Positions 58,152 to 64,000 of a stretch of 64,000 nt of DNA are shown here, piece after piece. The translations under genes and the position numbers were made by a program. The first letter of the stretch is position 1. Every line of letters starts with the position of its first letter. The notes under the pieces are model-generated. The model ran no database searches. It had not been told where the DNA came from and was given only the letters and a program-made list of their open reading frames with translations. This DNA is from Burkholderiales bacterium (GTDB lineage Bacteria; Pseudomonadota; Gammaproteobacteria; Burkholderiales; SG8-39): positions 992,001-1,056,000 of the forward strand of contig JAOSJV010000001.1 in assembly GCA_027493935.1 (NCBI GenBank), given 5' to 3'.

Positions 58152-58378
58152 GACGCGCCGGCCTCCGCGTGACCGGGCCTTCCCGCCCAGTCGAGCAGGA
58201 CGGCGCCGAGGCGTCGTGCCGATTCCGGGTCGATGTCGAACACCGTGAAGCGCTTGCCCTCGCGGATGCGCACGCGCAGCAGGCTCATGCCGCCCTCGAC
58301 GTAATCGATCTGCGCGAGCGTGACCTGCTGGCCGCCGAGCGGCACGGTGAACTCGTCGAGCGGAGTGAGCGCGGCCAT
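58148..58378 (-). CDS. 76-residue protein of unknown function, first gene of the minus sulfur operon
   Basis: 76-residue soluble protein, MAALTPLDEFTVPLGGQQVT, IDYVEGGMSLLRVRIREGKR and FTVFDIDPESARRLGAVLLD. The compact beta-rich sequence recurs, as far as I recall, next to dsr genes in other betaproteobacteria, but it has no known function. Its stop overlaps the Cas6-like GTG by four bases. It is divergent from dsrA across 266 bases. Confidence 0.7.
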   Translation of the reverse strand: MAALTPLDEFTVPLGGQQVTLAQIDYVEGGMSLLRVRIREGKRFTVFDIDPESARRLGAVLLDWAGRPGHAEAGAS

Positions 58379-58477
58379 GCCCTAGGGGCTCCGGGCGGAA
58401 GCTGTCAGCCTCCGATTGAAGCCACCCGCGCCCGGCGTGCCTATTCCTCGGGTGGGGGAGCGCGCGCGTACTCCTTT

Positions 58478-58560
58478 CGGGTAGGTGGCGGCCCCCCCGA
58501 CCGGGTAGGCCGGCATCCCCTACCGGAGCGATTTCGACGGCGGGAGGGGGACGCTAGATT
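58478..58560 (+). promoter_or_regulatory. Candidate dsr promoter and upstream operator repeats
   Basis: CGGGTAGG occurs at 58478-58485 and again at 58502-58509 (24 bases apart), with an inverted CCTACCGG at 58519-58526; the second and third copies form a hairpin. Directly downstream are TTTCGA (58532-58537), a 17-base spacer and TAGATT (58555-58560), a possible -35/-10 pair 84 bases before the dsrA ATG. The repeats just upstream of the -35 suit an activator. The same 266-base gap must serve the divergent operon. Confidence 0.4.
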
Positions 58561-58644
58561 CGCCCCATCGCATCGAACTGCACCGGACGAGGCGTCCCGC
58601 CCGAAGGACGCCGGCGCCGGGGGTCGCACACCGAAGGAGCAGCC

Positions 58645-59943
58645 ATGCCGAAGAAAGTGCACGAGACGCCCATGCTCGACCAGCTCGAGTCGGGGCCCTG
58701 GCCGAGCTTCGTGACCGGCCTCAAGCGCCTCGCGCAGGACAACGACATGATGGCCGACCTGCTCGGCCAGCTCGAGGCGTCCTACCAGGACAAGAAGGGT
58801 TACTGGAAGGGCGGCACGATCGGCGTGTACGGCTACGGGGGCGGCGTCATCCCGCGCTTCACCGAGCTCAAGGACGCAAACGACAAGCCGCGCTTCCCGG
58901 CCGCGGCTGAGTTCCACACCCTGCGGGTGCAGCCGCCGGCGGGGATGCACTACGACACCGCGACGCTGCGCAAGCTGTGCGACATCTGGGAGAAGCACGG
59001 GTCGGGCTTGATCGCGCTGCATGGCCAGTCGGGCGATATCATGTTCCAGGGCGCGACTTCCGAGCGCGTCCAGCCGGCCTTCGACGAGCTGAACGAGGCC
59101 GGCTTCGACCTCGGCGGCGCGGGCCCGGCGCTGCGCACCTCGATGTCGTGCGTCGGGGCGGCGCGCTGCGAGATGTCCTGCTTCGACGAGGCGCGCGCCC
59201 TGCGAGCCGTGATCAACCCCAACCTCGACGACATGCACCGCCCGGCGCTGCCGTACAAGTTCAAATTCAAGTTCTCCGGCTGCCCGAACGACTGCGTCAA
59301 CTCGATCCAGCGCTCGGACTTCGCCGTCATCGGCACCTGGCGCGACAACATCCGGATCGACGAGGCGCTCGCCCGCGCCTGGTTCGCCGGGCACGGCATG
59401 GAGCAGCTGGTGAACGACGTCGTCACGCGCTGCCCGACCAAGGCGCTCTCGGTCAAGAGGGCCGGCACCGAGTCGAAGGCCGCGCACGTCTCGGCGGTGC
59501 GCATGAGCGACGACCAGGTGCTCGAGATCGACAACCACGACTGCGTGCGCTGCATGCACTGCCTGAACGTCATGCCCGGCGCGCTGCTCCCGGGCAAGGA
59601 CCGCGGTGTGACGCTGCTGGTGGGCGGCAAGAGCGTCCTCAAGATCGGCTCGACCATGGGCACCGTGGTGGTGCCGTTCATGAAGCTCGAGACCGACGCG
59701 GACCTCGAGCGGCTGGGCGAGCTCGCCCGCAACGTGATCGACTTCTTCGCCGACAACGCGCTCGAGCACGAGCGCATCGGCGAGACGATCGACCGCATCG
59801 GGCTCGCGAATTTCCTCGAGGGCGTCGGCCTGCCGATCGACCCGAACATGATCGTCGAACCGCGTGCGAACCCCTACGTGCGCACCGACGGCTGGGACGA
59901 GGAAGTGGCGAAGTGGGAGGAGCGGAAGCGCGATGCCGCGTGA
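58645..59943 (+). CDS. dsrA: Dissimilatory sulfite reductase alpha subunit (reverse type)
   Basis: 432-residue cytoplasmic siroheme/Fe-S subunit. In sulfur oxidisers DsrAB runs in reverse, oxidising sulfide-level sulfur delivered by DsrC to sulfite. Motifs: MSCVGAARCEMSCFDEAR and FSGCPNDCVNSIQRSD for siroheme and the first cluster; NHDCVRCMHCLNVMPGALLP for the inserted ferredoxin domain. AAGGAG precedes ATG 58645. The oxidative type is inferred from the DsrEFH genes downstream. Intact. Confidence 0.95.
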   Translation: MPKKVHETPMLDQLESGPWPSFVTGLKRLAQDNDMMADLLGQLEASYQDKKGYWKGGTIGVYGYGGGVIPRFTELKDANDKPRFPAAAEFHTLRVQPPAGMHYDTATLRKLCDIWEKHGSGLIALHGQSGDIMFQGATSERVQPAFDELNEAGFDLGGAGPALRTSMSCVGAARCEMSCFDEARALRAVINPNLDDMHRPALPYKFKFKFSGCPNDCVNSIQRSDFAVIGTWRDNIRIDEALARAWFAGHGMEQLVNDVVTRCPTKALSVKRAGTESKAAHVSAVRMSDDQVLEIDNHDCVRCMHCLNVMPGALLPGKDRGVTLLVGGKSVLKIGSTMGTVVVPFMKLETDADLERLGELARNVIDFFADNALEHERIGETIDRIGLANFLEGVGLPIDPNMIVEPRANPYVRTDGWDEEVAKWEERKRDAA

Positions 59944-59976
59944 GCGCCTTCATGGCCAACGATCACGGACGCTGCC

Positions 59977-60075
59977 GTCATTCCCGCGAACGCGGGAACC
60001 CAGGCGAGCGCAATCAAGAACTCCTGGATCCCCGCTCCCCGATCATCCCTCGGAGACAGGTTTCGCGGGGATGAC
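59977..60075. repeat. Palindromic GTCAT-CCCGC repeat between dsrA and dsrB
   Basis: Left hairpin GTCATTCCCGCGAACGCGGG from 59977. The right half starts TGGATCCCCGC at 60025 and ends CGCGGGGATGAC at 60075, with a 28-base insert between its arms. It lies in the 160-base gap between two genes normally adjacent and co-expressed. Confidence 0.75.
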
Positions 60076-60103
60076 TCCAGCAGAGGCTTCGTAGGAGAGA
60101 GAC

Positions 60104-61177
60104 ATGGCTGCTGCGCACCGCGCGCCGATCGAGAGCGGCGTTCCCGACCCGATGCCGCTCATGCATCCTGTGATGCGCAAGAACTACGGCAAGTGGGTCT
60201 ACCACAACCACCCGAAGCCGGGCGTGCTGTACCACCGCGCGGCGGGCGGCGACGAGATCTGGACGGTCAAGGCCGGCACCCAGCGCCAGCTCGACGTCCA
60301 CTCGATCCGCAAGCTGTGCGACATCGGCGACCGGTACGCCGACGGGCATCTGCGCTTCACCGCCCGCTCGAACGTCGAGTACATGGTGGCCGACGCAAGC
60401 AAGGTCGATCCGCTGATCGAGGCCCTCAGCGCGGCCGGCTTCCCGGTGGGCGGCACCGCGAACTCGGTGTCGATGATCGCGCACACGCAGGGGTTCCTGC
60501 ACTGCGACATCCCCGGCACCGACGCCTCGGGCGTGGTGAAGGCGCTGATGGACGAGCTGTACGAGGAGTTCGTGAAATGCGAGATGCCGAACCGCGTGAA
60601 GCTCTCGACCTCGTGCTGCGAGATCAACTGCGGCGGACAGGCCGACATGGCGATCATCATGCAGCACACCAAGCCGCCGAAGATCAACCACGATCTCGTG
60701 GCCAACATCTGCGAGCGTCCGGCGGTGGTGGCGCGCTGCCCGGTGGCGGCGATCCGCCCGGCGCTGGTGAACGGCAAGCCCTCGCTCGAGGTGGACGAGA
60801 AGAAGTGCGTCTGCTGCGGCGCGTGCTACCCGCCGTGCCCGCCGATGCAGATCAACGACCCGGAGCACTCCAAAATCGCGATCTGGGTGGGCGGCAAGAA
60901 CGCGAACGCGCGCGGCCGGCCGACGTTCCACAAGCTGGTCGCCTCGGGGCTGCCGAACAACCCGCCGCGCTGGCCCGAGGTGGCGGCGGCGGTGCGCAAG
61001 ATCCTCGCGACCTACAAGGCCGATGCGCGGCCATGGGAGCGGATGGTCGACTGGATCGAGCGCATCGGCTGGCCGCGCTTCTTCGAGAAGACGGGGCTGC
61101 CCTTCACGAAGTACCACATCGACGACTGGCGCGGCGCGCGGCGCACGTTGAACGCGTCGACCCACATCAGGTTCTGA
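60104..61177 (+). CDS. dsrB: Dissimilatory sulfite reductase beta subunit (reverse type)
   Basis: 357-residue partner of DsrA, bearing the catalytic siroheme. The cysteine set is in LSTSCCEINCGGQADMAI and the ferredoxin domain in KKCVCCGACYPPCPPMQI. YGKWVYHNHPKPGVLYHRA is the N-terminal family segment. AGGAGAGAG precedes ATG 60104. The protein is intact. The gap to dsrE at 61343 is 165 bases and contains inverted repeats. Confidence 0.95.
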   Translation: MAAAHRAPIESGVPDPMPLMHPVMRKNYGKWVYHNHPKPGVLYHRAAGGDEIWTVKAGTQRQLDVHSIRKLCDIGDRYADGHLRFTARSNVEYMVADASKVDPLIEALSAAGFPVGGTANSVSMIAHTQGFLHCDIPGTDASGVVKALMDELYEEFVKCEMPNRVKLSTSCCEINCGGQADMAIIMQHTKPPKINHDLVANICERPAVVARCPVAAIRPALVNGKPSLEVDEKKCVCCGACYPPCPPMQINDPEHSKIAIWVGGKNANARGRPTFHKLVASGLPNNPPRWPEVAAAVRKILATYKADARPWERMVDWIERIGWPRFFEKTGLPFTKYHIDDWRGARRTLNASTHIRF

Positions 61178-61181
61178 CAGC

Positions 61182-61286
61182 GACCTCTGAATTGCGGCCA
61201 TGATTCTTCAGGCAACAGAGGTCGTACGAACAAGCGGGAGTTCCCCCTGGTATATCCCCACTCGGTACAAGGGGCGCGCCCCTTGT
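61182..61286. other. Inverted repeats between dsrB and dsrE
   Basis: GACCTCTG (61182-61189) pairs with CAGAGGTC (61216-61223) across 26 bases, and ACAAGGGGCGCGCCCCTTGT (61267-61286) is a perfect 20-base palindrome. Possible roles are mRNA processing or partial termination that sets dsrAB above dsrEFH; no direct evidence. Confidence 0.5.
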
Positions 61287-61342
61287 AGATCCCCGGGTGG
61301 CAGCGGGGGTTCTGCGTTGCGCTGCAGACCACGGGAGTGGTC

Positions 61343-61702
61343 GTGAAGTTCGGCCTGATGATCAACGAGGGGCCCTACAGCCACCAGGCCTCGGACACGG
61401 CCTACCAGTTCGCAAAGGCCGCGCTCGCCAGGGGCCACCAGATCCACCGCGTCTTCTTCTACAACGACGGGGTGAACAACGCGACGAGGCTCACCGAGCC
61501 GCCGCAGGACGACCGGCACATCGTGAACCGCTGGACGAAGCTCGCCGAGGAGCACGGCCTCGACCTCGTGGTGTGCGTCGCGGCCGGTCTGCGGCGCGGG
61601 CTGGTCGACGAGAACCTCGCGCCGGGCTTCCGCATCTCGGGGCTCGGACAGCTGGTGGAATCCGGGATCCAGGCCGACCGCCTGGTGGTGTTCGGCGACT
61701 GA
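61343..61702 (+). CDS. dsrE: DsrE sulfurtransferase subunit
   Basis: 119-residue subunit of the DsrE2F2H2 heterohexamer, which passes persulfide sulfur from TusA to DsrC. Active Cys in DLVVCVAAGLRRG (Cys78-type). Opening VKFGLMINEGPYSHQASDT matches the family. I chose the second GTG (61343) because GGGAG lies 5 bases before it; the GTG at 61337 lacks a ribosome site. Intact. Confidence 0.93.
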   Translation: MKFGLMINEGPYSHQASDTAYQFAKAALARGHQIHRVFFYNDGVNNATRLTEPPQDDRHIVNRWTKLAEEHGLDLVVCVAAGLRRGLVDENLAPGFRISGLGQLVESGIQADRLVVFGD

Positions 61703-61717
61703 CGGGGAGGCGGTGCG

Positions 61718-62126
61718 ATGAGCGAGGTGACCGGCGGCATCGACCTCGAAGAAGAGGCCTCGGGCATCGTCAAAGAAGTTCATGTTCGTCAACCGCAAGG
61801 CGCCCCACGGGACGATCTACGCGCTCGAGGCGCTCGAGGTGGTGCTGATCAGCGCGGCCTTCGACCAGGACGTGAGCCTCGCGTTCCTCGACGACGGCGT
61901 GTACCAGCTGGTGAAGGGCCAGCACACCAAGGCCATCGACGTGAAGAACTTCTCGCCGACCTACCGGGCGCTGGAGGGCTACGACATCGAGAAGCTCTAC
62001 GTCGAGCGCGAGTCGCTCGAGCAGCGCGGACTCACCGAGGGCGATCTGATCGTGCCGGTCGCGGTGATGAGCGCCGAGGAGCTCGTCAGGCGCATGGAAG
62101 CGCAGGACGTGGTCATCGGGTGCTAG
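61718..62126 (+). CDS. dsrF: DsrF sulfurtransferase subunit, frameshifted
   Basis: ~136-residue DsrF, structural partner of DsrE and DsrH. It starts MSEVTGGIDLEEEASGIVK after GGGGAGG. An extra A at 61772-61774 breaks before FMFVNRKAPHGTIYALEALE. The remaining length is normal and ends EAQDVVIGC. DsrF has no catalytic Cys in the DsrE position. The indel in so conserved a gene argues for a sequence error. Confidence 0.9.
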
Positions 62127-62145
62127 AGTTGGTTCACAGAGAAAC

Positions 62146-62251
62146 GTCATGCCTGCCCGCGCTGCTCACCCCCGCGCGCTCGTGTCGCGGGCGGAAATCC
62201 ATCCGGCGCATGCCGAATGACCTCCCGGATCCCCGCTTTCGCGGGGATGAC
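62146..62251. repeat. Palindromic GTCAT-CCCGC repeat between dsrF and dsrH
   Basis: A diverged left part (GTCATGCCTGCCCGCG to GCGGAAATCC, 62146-62200) and a good right hairpin GGATCCCCGCTTTCGCGGGG (62227-62246, then ATGAC). It fills the 157-base gap in a gene pair that usually has none or almost none. Confidence 0.7.
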
Positions 62252-62283
62252 ATGGCCGCAGGGTTGCCGAAGGGTTGCGAACA

Positions 62284-62583
62284 ATGCTGCACATCGTGAA
62301 CAAGTCGCCCTACGAGCGGACCGCGCTCGCGAGCTGCCTCGCGCACGCCGCGAAGGGCTCGGCGGTGATCCTTATCGAGGATGCGGTGTACGCCGCGGTC
62401 AAGGGCGGCGCGGCCGAGGCCGAGCTCGCGCGCGCGATCGGCCGCGTGGACGTCTACGCGCTCGGTCCGGACATCGAGGCGCGCGGAATGAAGGATCGAG
62501 TCATGGATGGGGTCAAGGTGGTGGACTACGGCGGCTTCGTCGATCTCGCGGCGGAGCACCGCACGAACCAGTCCTGGCTTTGA
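62284..62583 (+). CDS. dsrH: DsrH sulfurtransferase subunit
   Basis: 99-residue smallest subunit of DsrEFH. It opens [20 protein letters not shown]; the Cys in TALASCLAH is the conserved DsrH cysteine. [16 protein letters not shown] follows. Intact. The in-frame TTG at 62275 is a less likely start. Confidence 0.92.
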   Translation: MLHIVNKSPYERTALASCLAHAAKGSAVILIEDAVYAAVKGGAAEAELARAIGRVDVYALGPDIEARGMKDRVMDGVKVVDYGGFVDLAAEHRTNQSWL

Positions 62584-62650
62584 GGGCAGCGAGCGGCCGC
62601 CTGGGGCGGCCGCGGGGAATTCGGAACCAGCTCACTCACGGAGGCAAAGC

Positions 62651-62983
62651 ATGGCGATCGAAGTGGCCGACAAGACTTACGAGACCGACGAGGAGGGCTA
62701 TCTCGTCAACCTGTCCGACTGGAGCGAGGAGGTGGCGAACCACATCGCCGAGTCGGAGGGCATCACGATGACCGACAACCACTGGGAGGTCGTCAACTTC
62801 CTGCGCGAGTACTACAACGAGTTCCAGATCGCGCCGGCGGTGCGCGTGCTCACCAAGGCGATCGGCAAGAAGCTCGGGTCGGACAAGGGCAACAGCAAGT
62901 ACCTGTACGAGCTCTTCCCGTACGGTCCGGCGAAGCAGGCGTGCAAGATCGCCGGGCTGCCGAAGCCGACCGGGTGCGTGTAG
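62651..62983 (+). CDS. dsrC: DsrC sulfur carrier protein
   Basis: 110-residue DsrC, the physiological partner of DsrAB. It carries a trisulfide between two C-terminal Cys that are both present and 11 residues apart: Cys98 in [15 protein letters not shown] and Cys109 (penultimate, GCV). Their presence separates it from Tus[21 protein letters not shown] and [16 protein letters not shown] are typical. ATG 62651 follows CACGGAGG. DsrC disulfide is probably reduced by the DsrMKJOP complex that follows. Confidence 0.95.
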   Translation: MAIEVADKTYETDEEGYLVNLSDWSEEVANHIAESEGITMTDNHWEVVNFLREYYNEFQIAPAVRVLTKAIGKKLGSDKGNSKYLYELFPYGPAKQACKIAGLPKPTGCV

Positions 62984-63004
62984 CGCGCGCCGCGCGCACG
63001 GTTT

Positions 63005-63079
63005 GTCATCCCCGCAAACGCGGAGATCCAGCGAGCCTCCAGTGCGGCAGCCGTGGATCCCCGCACGCGCGGGAATGAC
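63005..63079. repeat. Palindromic GTCAT-CCCGC repeat between dsrC and dsrM
   Basis: Left hairpin GTCATCCCCGCAAACGCGG from 63005, and inverted TGGATCCCCGCACGCGCGGG from 63054 to GAATGAC at 63079. Third copy in the dsr gene run. Confidence 0.8.
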
Positions 63080-63106
63080 GCATCGATCGCCGGCCGGATG
63101 GCAAGC

Positions 63107-63838
63107 ATGAGCGCAGTAACGATCATCTACGCGTGCCTCTTCTACGCCGCCACGGCGATGCTCGTCGTCGGCCTCGCGGCGAAGATCGCCGGCTACGCGC
63201 GCACGCCGGCGCCGCTCACCGTTCCGACCACCCCGGCGCCGCGCACGCGCGCCGGGGTGGCGCTGCGAATGGCGCGCGAGGTGGCGCTCTTCGAGAGCCT
63301 GTTCCGCGCGAACAAATGGACCTGGCTCTTCGGCTGGCTCTTCCACGCGGCGCTGGCGCTCGTTCTCTTCCGCCATCTGCGCTACTTCACCGAGCCGGTA
63401 TGGGCGGCGGTCGCGCTGGCGCAACCCGCCGGCGTCTACGCCGGGTTCGCGATGCTCGCCGGCCTCGCCGGCCTCTGGGCGCGGCGCTTCCTGGTCGAGC
63501 GCATCCGCTACATCTCGACCTGGTCCGATCATCTGATGCTCGCGCTACTTGTTTTGATCGCGCTGTCGGGCCTGATGATGAAGTACGTGTCGCACACCGA
63601 CGTCGTCGCGGTGAAGGCGTTCATGCTCGGGCTAATGCGGTTCGACTGGCAGCCGCTGCCTGCCGATGGGCCGCTCCTCGTGCATCTCTTCCTGGCGGCG
63701 GCGCTGATGGCGCTCTTCCCCGCGAGCAAGCTCCTGCACGCGCCGGGCGTCTTCTTCAGCCCGACGCGCAACCAGGCCGACGACTCGCGCGAGCGGCGCC
63801 GCCTCGCGCCGTGGGCCGCCGAGCTGGAGAAGAAGTGA
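63107..63838 (+). CDS. dsrM: DsrM membrane subunit of the DsrMKJOP complex
   Basis: 243-residue b-haem-type membrane subunit, exchanging electrons between the quinone pool and DsrK. Five or so helices (IIYACLFYAATAMLVVGLAA, WLFGWLFHAALALVLFRHL, LMLALLVLIALSGLMMKYV). Haem-ligating His candidates lie in these helices. I chose ATG 63107 (MSAVTIIYAC); ATG 63098 is possible, and neither has a clear ribosome site. Its stop overlaps dsrK by TGATG. Confidence 0.88.
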   Translation: MSAVTIIYACLFYAATAMLVVGLAAKIAGYARTPAPLTVPTTPAPRTRAGVALRMAREVALFESLFRANKWTWLFGWLFHAALALVLFRHLRYFTEPVWAAVALAQPAGVYAGFAMLAGLAGLWARRFLVERIRYISTWSDHLMLALLVLIALSGLMMKYVSHTDVVAVKAFMLGLMRFDWQPLPADGPLLVHLFLAAALMALFPASKLLHAPGVFFSPTRNQADDSRERRRLAPWAAELEKK

Positions 63839-64000
63839 TGGGCGCACCGGAGTTCCAGACCCCGCCGCTGAAGGAGTACCCGGTCATCCCGATCCTGGCG
63901 AAGGATGCGATGGCGGGGAGCAGGCCCTACGTCGCCTCGGAGAAGATGAACGAGGCGATCGGCTTTCCCGGCAAACTCGTCGAGGGCTGGCAGGCAAGGG
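63838..64000 (+). CDS. dsrK: DsrK, N-terminal fragment (cut by the window end)
   Basis: The first 54 codons of the Fe-S subunit of DsrMKJOP, which resembles heterodisulfide reductase HdrD and is thought to act on the DsrC disulfide. MGAPEFQTPPLKEYPVIPIL and EAIGFPGKLVEGWQAR match the known N-terminus (TPPLKxYP; IGFPGKLVxxW). The cluster-binding part lies beyond the window. Confidence 0.9.
   Translation, partial: MGAPEFQTPPLKEYPVIPILAKDAMAGSRPYVASEKMNEAIGFPGKLVEGWQAR

Noticed and set aside
61718..62126. dsrF as a pseudogene
   Set aside because: Only one extra base in an A run separates two parts of a normal-length conserved protein within an otherwise intact operon; a sequence error is more likely.

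Overview
The window is very GC-rich DNA from a bacterium that is probably a betaproteobacterium close to Burkholderiales/Rhodocyclales and a sulfur oxidiser. Three things point that way: a Bug/TctC-type solute receptor and TRAP transporters beside catabolic genes, many CoA-ester degradation clusters, and a reverse dissimilatory sulfite reductase locus (dsrA, dsrB, dsrE, dsrF, dsrH, dsrC, dsrM, start of dsrK) with cobA and TusA-like genes beside it. This is read from gene content only; no rRNA or tRNA gene is visible.

Layout. 1-9.1 kb (+): tail of an acyl-CoA ligase, an amidohydrolase, a TetR regulator (-), then a TRAP transporter, a Bug receptor, a thiamine-diphosphate (TPP) enzyme, a TRAP receptor and a MetE-like zinc enzyme. 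9.3-12.8 kb (-): a second MetE-like enzyme and a molybdenum hydroxylase large subunit. 13-20 kb: a secreted cyclase (+), then a minus-strand operon of 3-hydroxyacyl-CoA dehydrogenase, thiolase, a two-subunit B12-dependent acyl-CoA mutase and an ABC substrate receptor, controlled from a shared divergent promoter by a TetR regulator. 20.7-28.4 kb: an acyl-CoA synthetase homologue that has lost both signature motifs, a thiolase, a response-regulator remnant, a GlcD-like oxidase, a methyltransferase and a FadB-type fusion. 28.7-33.9 kb (-): operon of TPP enzyme, class II aldolase, ketopantoate-reductase-like protein, third MetE-like protein and a monooxygenase-fold protein. 34-39 kb (+): acyl-CoA synthetase, enoyl-CoA hydratase, PhzF, an SDR and a DUF4124 protein. 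39-45.9 kb: membrane and envelope genes (DUF3179, rhomboid, MFS, NfeD, SPFH, SdpI). 45.9-55.5 kb (+): a second molybdenum hydroxylase subunit, PilZ, a SecA-derived small protein, GFA, an Fe-S protein, an acyl-CoA synthetase with an N-terminal extension, an Ap4A phosphorylase-like protein and others. 55.4-64 kb: the divergent sulfur locus.

Together the genes describe an organism that imports organic acids, activates them as CoA esters and degrades them by beta-oxidation-like steps, and that also oxidises sulfur through rDsr. The minus arm of the sulfur locus is a tightly overlapped operon (76-aa protein, Cas6/Cmx6-like protein, tandem TusA, unknown 192-aa protein, CobA). A CRISPR-processing-type protein in that setting, with no CRISPR array, is the most unexpected feature. 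The divergent acyl-CoA mutase is the second.

Data quality. About 25 genes carry single-base indels, spread roughly one per 2 kb and often in G/C runs. They affect conserved genes such as dsrF, so most are probably assembly errors. Affected genes are given as one CDS with the shift noted. Seven copies of a palindromic repeat built on a GTCAT-CCCGC core lie between genes, three of them inside the dsr gene run.
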